NCBI GenBank assembly: GCA_018417955.1
Contig: JACTVC010000023.1
Span: 434,001 to 498,000, forward strand
Direction of reading: 5' to 3'
DNA from: Laccaria trichodermophora
Lineage: Eukaryota > Basidiomycota > Agaricomycetes > Agaricales > Hydnangiaceae
Length of the DNA: 64,000 nt
Shown: positions 23,229-34,523 of the stretch, piece after piece
How the letters are laid out: each line of letters begins with the position of its first letter
How positions within the stretch are numbered: the stretch's first letter is position 1
Translations under genes and position numbers: made by a program
The notes under the pieces: model-generated
Database searches by the model: none
Seen by the model: only the letters and a program-made list of their open reading frames with translations
What the model was told of the DNA's origin: nothing

Positions 23229-25130
23229 ATGGAAAATTGGTCAGAGAAATGTATTCTCAGACTTGCAGACCATGATCATTGTGTTACTTCAGTTGCATTT
23301 TCTCCTGATGGCCAGTACATTGTCTCTGGATCTGCTGACAAGACAATTAGAGTGTGGGATGCTCAGACAGGTCAGAGTGTCATGGATCCTCTCAAAGGCC
23401 ATAATGATTGGGTCACTTCAGTTGCATTTTCTCCTTATGGAAGACAGATTGCCTCTGGATCTGAGGACAAGACAGTCAGAGTGTGGGATGCTCAGACAGG
23501 TCAGAGTGTCATGGATCCTTTCAAAGGCCATGATGATTGGGCTACTTCAGTTGCATTTTCTCCTGATGGCAGACACATTATCTCTGGATCTCGTGATAAC
23601 ACAGTCAGAGTGTGGGATGCTCTGACAGGTCAGAGTGTTATGGATCCTCTTAAAGGCCATCATTCCTGGGTTACTTCAGTTGCATTTTCTCCTGATGGAA
23701 GACACATTGTCTCTGGATCTCATGACAAGACAGTCAGAGTATGGGATGTTCAGACAGGTCAGAGTGTCATGGATCCTCTCAAAGGCCATGATCATTACAT
23801 TACCTCAGTTGCATTTTCTCCTGATGGAAGACACATTGTCTCTGGATCTGCTGACAACACAGTCAGAGTATGGGATGCTCAGACAGGTTGGAGTGTCATG
23901 GATCCTTTCAAAGGCCATGATGATTGGGTTACTTCAGTTGCATTTTCTCCTGATGGAAGACACATTATTTCTGGATCCTGTGACAACACAGTCAGAGTGT
24001 GGGATGCTCAGACAGGTCAGAGTGTCATGGATCCTTTCAAAGGCCATGATGATTGGGTTACTTCAGTTGCATGTTCTCCTGATGGAAGACAGTTTGTCTC
24101 TGGATCTCATGACAAGACAGTTAGAGTGTCAGATGCTCAGACAAGTTGGAGTGTCATGGATTCTCTTAAAGGCCATGACCATTACATTACTTCAGTTGCA
24201 TTTTCTCCTGATGGCAGACACATTATCTCTGGATCTCGTGATAACACAGTCAGAGTGTGGGATGCTCTGACAGGTCAGAGTGTCATGGATCCTCTCAAAG
24301 GCCATCATCATCATGTTACCTCAGTTGCATTTTCTCCTGATGGCAGACACATTATCTCTGGATCTTGTGACAATACAGTCAGAGTGTGGGATGCTCAGAC
24401 AGGTCAGAGTGTCATGGATCCTCTGAAAGGCCATGATCATTACATTACTTCAGTTGCATTTTCTCCTGATGGAAGACACATTGTCTCTGGATCTCATGAC
24501 AAGACAGTCAGAGTATGGGATGCTCAGACAGGTCAGAGTGTCATGAACCCTCTCAAAGGCCATGATAATTGGGTTTCTTCAGTTGCATTTTCTCCTAATG
24601 GCAGACAAATTATCTCTGGATCTTATGACAACACAGTCAGAGTCTGGGATGCTCAGACAGGTCAGAGTGTCATGGATCCTCTCAAAGGCCATGATCTTTG
24701 GGTTACTTCAGTTGCATTTTCTCCTGATGGAAGACACATTATCTCTGGATCTGGTGACTACACAGTTAGAGTGTGGGATGCTCAGACAGGTCAGAGTGTT
24801 GTGGACCCTCTCAAAGGCCATGATCTTTGGGTTACTTCAGTTGCATTTTCTCCTGATGGCAGACACATTATCTCTGGATCTTGTGACAACACAGTCAGAG
24901 TATGGGATTCCCAGACAGGTGGGAGTGTCATGGATCCTCTCAAAGGCAATGATCATTACATTACTTCAGTTGCATTTTCTCCTGATGGAAGACACATTGT
25001 CTCTGGATCTCATGACAAGACAGTCAGAGTGTGGGATGCTCAGAGAGTTCAGAGTGTCATGGATCCTCTCAAAGGCCATGATGATTATGTTGATTCAGTT
25101 GCATTTTCTCCTGATAAAAGACACATTGTC
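23229..25130 (+). repeat. Array of 14 complete and one partial near-identical WD40 repeats
   Basis: A 129-bp (43-residue) unit with consensus VTSVAFSPDGRHIISGS-D-TVRVWDAQTG-SVMDPLKGH. Fourteen complete units, enough for two seven-bladed propellers, are followed by a partial one that runs into the C-terminal tail. Most positions are fixed, while a few vary between units: the two to three residues after GH (DDW, DHY, HSW, NDW, HHH, DLW, DNW), the residue before the conserved Asp of blade strand C, and the Q/W/G after TG. This is the pattern of fungal high-identity WD40 repeats under concerted evolution. Confidence 0.93.
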
Positions 25131-25346
25131 TCTGGATTATTACAATTATGTCACCTTCATAATAATTGGATCATGATGCCAGAAAATACCTATATCCTAT
25201 GGGTTCCAGACAGAATTAAATCTGGTTTGTTCTGGCCAAGAACAACTAGTGTTATTGGCTGCACTCCAACTTCACTTCAGTTGGAAAACTTTGTTCATGG
25301 TGTAAACTGGAGCCAGTGTTTTTCATTGTTACAGGATCCCATTTAA

Positions 25347-26728
25347 GAAGAAATTGAATCTGTTGATTCCATCATTGGGTTGAATAAGTGCTGATGGCTG
25401 AACCTGCAAACCCTTTCACCACTTGCCATCATGGCAAGTCACATGGCATGGGAGCCTGATGAATGGTGGTGAGAGTAGCAAGAGTAAATAATGTTGATTG
25501 TGAAAACCTATGAACCTCTACAGTGTTATGCATAGTAATACATCATCTATACACCTAAGGAATGAAGTAACAAGGCAGGATCCCAGGAATACATTGTCTG
25601 AGCTGGAGAACCAAGCTCCAGTTCATCATCAACAATAATGGTAGTAGCCTTTCCTGCCTGAATGTCATCCAGCATTGACAAGTCATATACTTGGCTGATT
25701 GGGATTGTGGGTGGAAGTCCATCTCCATCAGCTGGAGAAGACATCTGGTCAGTGAGTTTGTCAAATTCAGCATCAATTTCCTCTGGGGACACAGCTTCTA
25801 CTGGTCCACTGCTTTGCTACCCCCAGCCTGACTTGTTTCATGTCCTGGTGATACCTGAGGAGTCCAAGTCTTGTCTTTGAGAAGATTTTTGGCCCAACTG
25901 ACATCAAGGCCACCTCCTTCAAGGGGGGTATGCATACTCATGGCAGACAAGTGAATGCAGACACTAAATTTGCACTATTTATGAATATAGTGACAGTAAG
26001 CCCAAGATCTTGGACAGAGAAATTAAGCATATTTCAGATGCTTTTAAGGGGTGATTTTTATCTTTTTCAATCACATCCTTCCCTCTTTTATGGCAAGATC
26101 TTAAGACAAACCAAAATTGTATCTATTTAAGGAGATTTTATCTCACCATGAAAATTTACCAGCATACAGATGGGTTCTGGTGAAGTAATTCTTGATAACA
26201 AACCTAAGCCTTCTATTGCTTCTATCAGCTGTAATTGATGGTACTTCACAGATTTTGAATTTCTATAATCTTTCTTTAGTGAGCACAGAATCTCATCTTT
26301 TAAGACATTATTGGAGCTCAATACATGGTACTTCAGCTCACCAAGTTTTGTATTTCTAGCTTGCAGAATGGTTGAACTATTGCTTCACAAAGTTTCAGAG
26401 CTGTGGGAATCACAATCACTTTTGTTGGTCACAAGTATGGGCATGCTTGTGCTGAGTGAGCCCTGCCACAATAGCCACATGGTGTAACTGTTGGGTATAA
26501 TGGTTCTGAAGTGTACTGAGTGATTGCATGTAAGAAATTGTGACATTTGAGTGTTTGACTGATTGGACACTGCCAAGGTTCAAAAAGAAACATTCAACTT
26601 CAGCCACATGGGGAACAATGGAAAAGAGCTTGATTGCAAGCACTTTGAGTGGGTGAAATTTGACATCAACAACAAGAGACTTCCACCAATCTTTTGCATC
26701 TGATTTTGAGGTCTTATCATTGCCCCCT
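25347..26728 (-). other. CpG-poor region with decayed minus-strand ORFs
   Basis: Minus-strand open pieces at 25547-25792 (acidic, starting SPEEIDAEFDKLTDQ) and 26127-26828 are short and do not join into a clear model. Open fragments continue past the next element at 28176-28463 and 28652-28855 on the same strand. This suggests one old gene, perhaps of a transposon, broken by later insertions. The family was not recognised. Confidence 0.35.
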
Positions 26729-28225
26729 CTATTCCTGCAGGATTCTGGTCATTCCTGTGGAATTCTGGTGGATTCCTGTGGATTCCAGTGGAATGAAATT
26801 TAGCAGTAAGCCCTGCTAAATTTGTCATTCCTGTGTTTTCTCATTCCAGTGGAATCTGATTATTCTGGAATTTACACTGGAATGGTCCCTGGAATGGTCT
26901 TCCCCAGAATGGGCAGGAATGGGGTTCCCCAGAATGTGCAGGAACAGAATTCCACTGCAATCTGTTTATTTTATTTATTTGTTATGTATTATAGTTTGTT
27001 TATGTGAGATGGATAACAAACAATATCTGTTTGGCAATCATGCTCACCAAACACAACCACCCTCTTCCTCCCACCACCACCATGCTCGTCACCACTGCCA
27101 ATCACACCCGTCGCCACCACCGCTCATTGTGACCACAATCTCCTTTACTTGACATGTCAACCAACAGATGATGACAGATGACAATGACATGGCACCACCA
27201 AAAACACCACCAGTGCCCCTGAAAACACCCCAGCACCCACAGAACACCCATGCTGCCCATGACAATGTCCCAGCACCCATTGTAAACCATCTGTGCCCAT
27301 CGAAAACAGCCAACACCCATCAAAAAACACAAAACAATGCCCAATGGACATGAGATGACACACAACAGACATGGAACAATGCCCAGTGCCCATAAAACAA
27401 CCATGGACAATAATGACAGGACAATGTGTCCATGCCAACAACGACGACATGTCCACGCCAGACAAGGGGACGACATGTCAATGCAAACACGATGATGTGT
27501 CAACACCAATGCGATGATGTGTCAACACCAACACAATGATGTCCATGCCAATGCCACCACATCAATGACCACACATGAATGAAAGTGGGGTGACAACAAG
27601 CCCATGAGAGTGAGCTTGCTATGTGAGTGTACACCATGTCTTTCCCCCTCTCATACCACCCCCTCCCCCTCCCTCACTCCCTCTTTCTATCACTCAACCC
27701 CATTCCCCTCCCTCCTCTCTCCATCACCCCATTCCCCTCTCTCCCCTCTCCATCACCCCATTCCCCCTCTCCCCTCTCCATCACCCCATTCCCCTCTCTC
27801 CCCTGTCCATCACCCCCTTCCCTTCTCTACCCCTCCACCACTCCCCTGTCCATCACTCCCCCCTGTCCACCACTCCCTCCCTCCCTCCATAACTCTCCCC
27901 TCCTTCCCACCCCTTTCCTTGTCTATTCCTTGTCCCTACCCCTTTTCTTCCCCACTGCCTTGTCTTTCACCCACCCCTTTCCCTATCCCTACCCCACTGT
28001 CCCCCCTTCTTTAAATATAGACTGTAAGTTAATTTGTAGTAGAATACATCCTATGTAATAAAATACATCCCATGTCTTTGAATATATTCAATACATTACA
28101 ATTCAAGCTATTAACTTCAAATTTTATCAGGAAAAGTGGTCAGAATGATGTTGGAGTGAATAAATACATCTTAAGTCACATAACTTGTAAATTCCACTGG
28201 AATGACAGGATTCCTGCAGGAATAG
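26729..28225. mobile_element. Candidate TIR element (CTATTCCTGCAGG ends)
   Basis: The left end ctattcctgcaggattctgg and the right end ending attcctgcaggaatag are inverted copies, and further inward gtcattcctgtggaat pairs with ttccactggaatgac. The element, about 1.5 kb, interrupts the series of minus-strand ORF fragments. No clear target duplication was found. The interior is low-complexity (CCA/TGG and CT-rich tracts) with no transposase. Confidence 0.5.
27604..28012. repeat. Pyrimidine-rich minisatellite
   Basis: A strongly C/T-biased tract with a repeating unit close to ccattcccctctctcccct + ctccatcacc (27 to 31 bp). Three overlapping plus-strand ORFs rich in Pro, Ser and His arise only from this composition and are not taken as genes. 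Confidence 0.75.
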
Positions 28226-28917
28226 GTGGGGGACTGTAAAGTACTGCTGATTTCCTACCCTTAAAAGGAGCCTCTCCATTGTGATAGGCTTTAAGGTATT
28301 GAGCGAGGTTTTCTGCTGACTCTTTGGACCATTTCCAATGCCAAACAATGTCCAGTGAAATCTGGTATGCATCAGCAAGTTTCCATAAATGGGGAGTCAA
28401 AATGGGGAGTTTTTGGCAAAGAGGGTGTAGGAATAATGTAGGCCAATGTAAGTCAGTGTTCATGGCATGAAATTGAACATTTAGAACTTTTTGGCATGAT
28501 CAGTAAATGCAGGGTCATCACCCTCAACAACAGGTGCATTGATGACAGCTTGGTGAGCCCAGATAAGTTGCAACATGCAATCTGCGAGCATTGTGTCTCG
28601 ACTCTCAACATCACTGATAATGTCAACCAAGGGCTTGCAGATTCAGATTATCTAGTCTGTCAACCTCCAACATGCAAGGTCAAAGACTGTCTGGACAACA
28701 TCCTCATTAACTGGAGTAAGGCCATTGATTTTCTGTTGGGCTGTATCATGGCTGCAAAGTTCCATCAAGGCTGCTTTATGATCTCTCACACTGAGAGCTT
28801 GGAGAATTAGTGCATAAAACTGTGATTCTGTGTTTGTCTTGAGGCCACAAGTCACTTCTTTGTTAGCAGCTACCTCCTTGAGTTGACTACCCCAATAATG
28901 AGATGTGTTGAAAAAGG
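28226..28917 (-). other. Decayed minus-strand coding fragments
   Basis: Minus-strand open pieces at 28176-28463 and 28652-28855 contain protein-like sequence (for example DAYQISLDIVWHWKWSKESAENLAQYL) without a recognised domain. They are probably the other part of the broken gene described at 25347-26728. Confidence 0.3.
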
Positions 28918-29070
28918 TAGTGTTTCAAAGTCCAGTCTAGTCCAGTTTTTTACCTCAAAATGAGGCAACTGGCAACCACAACCGGTCCAGACCAATTCAG
29001 ATATTAAGGGACCACAACCAGACCCTTTCAGACTAGTCCTAATTGGTCCACAATGCAAAAAAAACTGGTC
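28918..29070. repeat. Truncated copy of the TAGTGTTT TIR element
   Basis: It starts tagtgtttcaaagtccagt and carries aatgaggcaactggcaacc and accggtccagacc motifs also found in the element at 34524-35342. The far inverted end is missing, so this copy is truncated or diverged; the mariner-like palindrome lies only 68 bp further on. Confidence 0.5.
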
Positions 29071-29324
29071 TTTTGTTGAAAAATTTATTGTGCCAGATAT
29101 TTTAAATGTTACCTCATGTACATTGCATGTGTAGATACAGTGGAGTGCAAAAAGAATGCACCATGGGTGATTTTCTGGTTCTTTCTGAATACATATTGTG
29201 GTCTAAATGTAGTTGTGTATTCTTTTACATTATGTAGTTGTATTACACTTCCCTTGGTATGGACTAATTCAGGTGAAAGCTGGGGCTGTGATGAGGTTTT
29301 TGTTTTGATGGCCATTTTCAGCAC

Positions 29325-29618
29325 CTGAAAAAAAAAATATGCGCTAACTGAATAGTAAGCCAAAAGGTACCTCTGGTTAGCCTGAATGAGCCCATCAAAG
29401 AATCAGTTGAAAATGCTGAGCAGTTATGCCTGTAAAGCCTGTATAAAATGGTCATTTTGTGCTATTTTGGTCATTTTTTTGGCAAAACAAGTCATTTTAT
29501 AGGAACTCTTCAGACATAACCACTAAGTATTTTCAACTGATTATTTGATAGGCTCATTCAGGCTAACCAGAGGTACCTTTTGGCTTGCTGTCCAGTTGGT
29601 GCATTTTTTTTTTGTCAG
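29325..29618. mobile_element. Small palindromic MITE nested in the left arm
   Basis: This 294-bp insert is missing from the right arm, where cagcac joins cacttc through only four bases (about 33743). Its own ends are inverted copies: ctgaaaaaaaaaa...agccaaaaggtacctctgg against ccagaggtaccttttggct...ttttttgtcag. It must have entered after the palindrome formed. The target duplication is unclear. Confidence 0.75.
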
Positions 29619-31039
29619 GTCACTTCAGTCACCCATTTTTGGGTACCTATGAGGTACATCAATTCCTTGATTTAAGGTACCTTGAGGGTACCCATTCCGG
29701 GGTGGTATATGAGCTCCATACCAATACCATGGTACCATGGAATGGAAAACCCATACCATACCCCATTCATACCAATACCATGTTACCATACCATACCAAT
29801 ACCATGTCACCATACCATACCAGCTGGTATGATGTCACTTCATACCATCATACCAAAGCTGACATAGGGTGTCTGGGGTCCTTTTCCAAAATATATAAAT
29901 TATTTCTGCAGGCTGCAATACTGGTCCATTGGGTGCCATTTTTTGTGGGGTGGTTCTCCAGGTTTTTCCTGAGATATTAGGCTACAAATTGAGGCCAGAT
30001 AGTCCAAACCATTTATTGAAAATGACTTTAAATAGGCTTTATCCCAGCTTTCCCATGCATCCAAAGCCATTTAATGAGACATATCTTTCCCAATCCTGTC
30101 TATTAGAACAATATTCATCCAAATCAAACAAAACCACATCTATTGTGATGAAGTGGTCATAGAGAAAAAAAGAAAAGTGGAAAGGCTTTCAGGTTTTTGC
30201 TAAGATTTCCAATTCCAAGTGGAGTCCAGATAGTCAACTCCAACCTTTAAAAATCAGTTCAATTGAGGGTTTTTTCTTTCCTGAAAAGCCATTGATATGA
30301 ATGCTTTCAATAATAGGTTAAATATATTTTGCCCAGTAGGGCCAATCAGACAGTCCTGCCTACTTACATAGCATACACATATAGTATGGCCAACAACACC
30401 ATCATATAATCTCAATTTTCTTAAAAACTACATATGTTGGAATCAAGTATTGTTGTCCTGAGTGTTTCTGAGTGAATTTGTCCAATCCAAAGTCTTGTCA
30501 GAGTCTTCATTATCAAAATATTATACCATGGTATTGTAATCCCATGTTGCACTCTCATACCATACCATCCATGGTATTGCATTCCCATACCATACCATAC
30601 CATGGTATAGCACCCTCATACCATACCATACCATGGTATTGCACCCTCATACCATACCATACCATACCATGCCATACCATGGTATCAGGAACTATAATCT
30701 ATTTTTATTTAGGCAGAGGAAGGCAGAAAACCCTCATTTCGAAGTTTGTTTACATATATTTACCAATAGCTTTGACTGAAGTGAGGCTAAAATTTTGATG
30801 TGTACACTATTTCCTAATTGGGAAAAGTGTTACACTTTTTTCTGCCACACCTAATGTCAGGCACAGTGCACATTTAGGTTGGGAACTGTTTCCCACACTC
30901 TTTGGGCCACTGGAGTTAGTGGCTAGCTTAGTGTTGTCATTGTTTATGATGATGTTCGCATATTTCCTAATTTGGAAAGTCATTATATAATATCAGTTTG
31001 GTTTGTACTGCCTGCTTTTTCACTATACAAATTACTAGT

Positions 31040-32340
31040 GTGCACTTTTTTCATTACTAAAGTTTGTAGTGTGTGCTGTTTAGACTACAAATGCATGTAG
31101 TGTGTGCTTTTTAGACTACAAATATTTGTAGTCTTTGCCTTTTTCATTACAAAGGCTTGTAGTGTGCGCTTTTTTGACTACAAATGTTTGTAGTCTTTGC
31201 CTTTTTCATTACAAAGGCTTGTAGTGTGCGCTTTTTTCATTACAAATGTTTGTAGTATCTGCTTTTTTGACTACAAATGTTTGTAGTGTCTGCTTTTTGG
31301 ACTACAAATGTCTGTAGTCTTTGCTTTTTACATTACAAAGTTTGTAGTGTCCACTTTTTTAGCCTACAAAGATATTCACCCTGTATCTATCCAGGTACAT
31401 GAGGATATAGCTCAATGTTTCAGAGCAACTGAGTCTAGCCAAAACAGCTCTTAATCATTCAGCCTTTGTACCATCCAGGGAATTACATGCTGATGAAATG
31501 GAAAGTAAGAAGAGGCTACACTGAGATGTCAAAACTCATGCCCAAGTTGTCTTGTCCTGACTTTCCCCTTGAACAGCTTCAGTCATGTTCTCATCATCTC
31601 CAACACTCTTTGCATATCTCTGGGGACTCATGTATGTCTGACCATAGCCAACCTCAACATGATCTCTTTCAAGACTAGGCTGTCCTCCCTTTCCATTTCA
31701 TAATCAGTTGCAACCATCTGCCCTTTCCCATAGTTACTCTTAAATGTAATTCCTTGCAGGGTACAAAGAGTGAATGGTTTGCCAGCTGTTTAACTACAGT
31801 CAATCTCTGTGAAGCATCAGCCATATCCCATATAGCTTCATGTAATGAAAAAAGTGCACACTACAAGCCTTTGTAATGAAAAAAGCAAGACAACAGACAT
31901 TTGTAGTCCAAAAAGCAGACACTACAAACATTTGTAGTCAAAAAAGCAGACACTACAAACATTTGTAATGAAAAAAGCACACACTACAAGCCTTTGTAAT
32001 GAAAAAGGCAAAGACTACAAACATTTGTAGTCAAAAAAGCGCACATTACAAGCCTTTGTAATGAAAAAGGCAAAGACTACAAACATTTGTAGTCAAAAAG
32101 CAGACACTACAAACATTTGTAATGAAAAAAGCGCACACTACAAGCCTTTGTAATGAAAAGGGCAAAGACTACAAACATTTGTAGTCAAAAAAGCGCACAC
32201 TACAAGCCTTTGTAATGAAAAAGGCAAAGACTACAAATATTTGTAGTCTAAAAAGCACACACTACATGCATTTGTAGTCTAAACAGCACACACTACAAAC
32301 TTTAGTAATGAAAAAAGTGCACACTAGTAATTTGTATAGT
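31040..32340. repeat. Central palindromic minisatellite pair and spacer
   Basis: About 31040-31370 and 31849-32340 are inverted arrays of units near 38 bp alternating ctacaaatgtttgtagt and cattacaaaggcttgtagtg with T-runs. Each unit is itself an inverted repeat. The 475-bp unique spacer (31371-31845) contains a 70-codon plus-strand ORF (31466-31678) with no recognised domain. Confidence 0.75.
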
Positions 32341-33934
32341 GAAAAAGCAGGCAGTACAAACCAAACTGATATTATATAATGACTTTCCAAATTAGGAAAT
32401 ATGCGAACATCATCATAAACAATGACAACACTAAGCTAGCCACTAACTCCAGTGGCCCAAAGAGTGTGGGAAACAGTTCCCAACCTAAATGTGCACTGTG
32501 CCTGACATTAGGTGTGGCAGAAAAAAGTGTAACACTTTTCCCAATTAGGAAATAGTGTACACATCAAAATTTTAGCCTCACTTCAGTCAAAGCTATTGGT
32601 AAATATATGTAAACAAACTTCGAAATGAGGGTTTTCTGCCTTCCTCTGCCTAAATAAAAATAGATTATAGTTCCTGATACCATGGTATGGCATGGTATGG
32701 TATGGTATGGTATGAGGGTGCAATACCATGGTATGGTATGGTATGAGGGTGCTATACCATGGTATGGTATGGTATGGGAATGCAATACCATGGATGGTAT
32801 GGTATGAGAGTGCAACATGGGATTACAATACCATGGTATAATATTTTGATAATGAAGACTCTGACAAGACTTTGGATTGGACAAATTCACTCAGAAACAC
32901 TCAGGACAACAATACTTGATTCCAACATATGTAGTTTTTAAGAAAATTGAGATTATATGATGGTGTTGTTGGCCATACTATATGTGTATGCTATGTAAGT
33001 AGGCAGGACTGTCTGATTGGCCCTACTGGGCAAAATATATTTAACCTATTATTGAAAGCATTCATATCAATGGCTTTTCAGGAAAGAAAAAACCCTCAAT
33101 TGAACTGATTTTTAAAGGTTGGAGTTGACTATCTGGACTCCACTTGGAATTGGAAATCTTAGCAAAAACCTGAAAGCCTTTCCACTTTTCTTTTTTTCTC
33201 TATGACCACTTCATCACAATAGATGTGGTTTTGTTTGATTTGGATGAATATTGTTCTAATAGACAGGATTGGGAAAGATATGTCTCATTAAATGGCTTTG
33301 GATGCATGGGAAAGCTGGGATAAAGCCTATTTAAAGTCATTTTCAATAAATGGTTTGGACTATCTGGCCTCAATTTGTAGCCTAATATCTCAGGAAAAAC
33401 CTGGAGAACCACCCCACAAAAAATGGCACCCAATGGACCAGTATTGCAGCCTGCAGAAATAATTTATATATTTTGGAAAAGGACCCCAGACACCCTATGT
33501 CAGCTTTGGTATGATGGTATGAAGTGACATCATACCAGCTGGTATGGTATGGTGACATGGTATTGGTATGGTATGGTAACATGGTATTGGTATGAATGGG
33601 GTATGGTATGGGTTTTCCATTCCATGGTACCATGGTATTGGTATGGAGCTCATATACCACCCCAGAATGGGTACCCTCAAGGTACCTTAAATCAAGGAAT
33701 TGATGTACCTCATAGGTACCCAAAAATGGGTGACTGAAGTGTTCAGTGCTGAAAGTGGCCATCAAAACAAAAACCTCATCACAGCCCCAGCTTTCACCTG
33801 AATTAGTCCATACCAAGGGAAGTGTAATACAACTACATACTGTAAAAGAATACACAACTACATTTAGACCACAATACATATTCAGAAAGAACCAGAAAAT
33901 CACCCATGGTCCATTCTTTTTGCTCTCCAGTGTA

Positions 33935-34523
33935 TATATTAGTTTGAATGTACTTTTATTTTATTTTTCAATGCCAAATTGCTGTCTAGCATTGAAAATA
34001 TTGAAAATCTTACAAAAGAATTTGAAAAGAATAATGGAGGAGCCTGAAAACACAGATATGAAATTGCAAGCTTTGTAGTACTGAATGTTAGGGAAGGGAT
34101 GGTAGAAACAGGAAGTGAAAATTTATATGTTTTAATATTGAATTGATGTAACATACTAGAGTAGCGAGGTAACTAGAAAGAATGGTGGGAAGAGCGACAT
34201 GGCACACCTACTTGTGTTCATGCATGGCTTGCAGAAACAGTCAGCCACGGATCTGAGGCATTGGACTGGAAAGGGGAGAGAAGGTAGGGGTGCAGTTGTG
34301 CATGTCTGAATACACAGGATAGGGGAGCTGTGGGTGGTGGCTGAGGCATTAGCATTGGAATGAAAAGGGGGGAGAAGGTGGAAATACAATTGTTCGTGTC
34401 TGAATTTGGTGGTGGTTGAGGTGTTGGCGAGGATGGTGGGGACAAGGACCTAGCAATGGATGGTGCACACAAAGGACAGCTACTTGAGCCTGTGTTTATG
34501 CCCACCCAACTGTGTCTCCTGCC
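33935..34523. other. Non-coding CpG-poor sequence
   Basis: A diverged tandem pair of about 100 bp occurs at 34250-34430 (gaggcattggactgg...agagaagg against gaggcattagcattgg...agaagg). No gene was recognised. Confidence 0.4.

Larger units (their letters stand above)
19809..25346 (+). pseudogene. NACHT-WD40 NLR (STAND protein), split by a MITE
   Basis: Fungal NOD-like receptor of the HET-E/HET-D architecture; such proteins act in non-self recognition and programmed cell death. Exon 1 (19809-20015) encodes a head with LNPTANDLLQAINGGGLSA. Exon 2 (20068-20391) encodes KKDWTAFSNSLIGKIVDIVW and a coiled segment. The path through 20392-20965 is unresolved. The NACHT exon runs 20966-22455, an intron occupies 22456-22503, and the next exon starts at 22504 (VLKPSLSDFAKDANRF). 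At 22654 a MITE enters the coding exon and gives a stop at 22712. Beyond it the same frame resumes with KFFPKTL and the WD40 array, ending SLLQDPI-stop at 25346. Removing the element and one TTA would restore the join, so the allele is probably null, or makes a truncated NACHT protein plus a possible separate WD40 product. Confidence 0.85.
29138..33932. mobile_element. 4.8-kb palindromic (foldback) element with mariner-like ends
   Basis: Two long inverted arms, about 29138-31370 and 31846-33932, flank a unique centre of about 475 bp. The ends read cagtggagtgcaaaaagaat and (inverted) cactggagagcaaaaagaat, flanked on both sides by TA, which fits Tc1/mariner. Arm identity is very high: ORFs of 108 and 77 codons at 30472 and 29929 recur unchanged on the other strand at 32890 and 33433. 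The arms contain an ataccatac minisatellite and a palindromic minisatellite near the centre. No transposase was seen. A transcript would fold into a hairpin of about 2 kb. Confidence 0.85.

Noticed and set aside
23263..25176. Long plus-strand ORFs rich in LLQLHFLLM repeats
   Set aside because: They are the alternative frame of the WD40 array; the 129-bp periodicity keeps this frame open.
27604..28058. Pro/Ser/His-rich ORFs up to 143 codons
   Set aside because: All three frames are open only because of the C/T minisatellite; no start context or conserved residues.
31040..31370. CRISPR-like regular array
   Set aside because: Units are variable palindromic minisatellite repeats in a eukaryotic genome, with no spacer-repeat structure.
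30472..32890. Identical 108-codon ORFs on opposite strands
   Set aside because: They are copies within the palindrome arms and consist largely of the ataccatac minisatellite.
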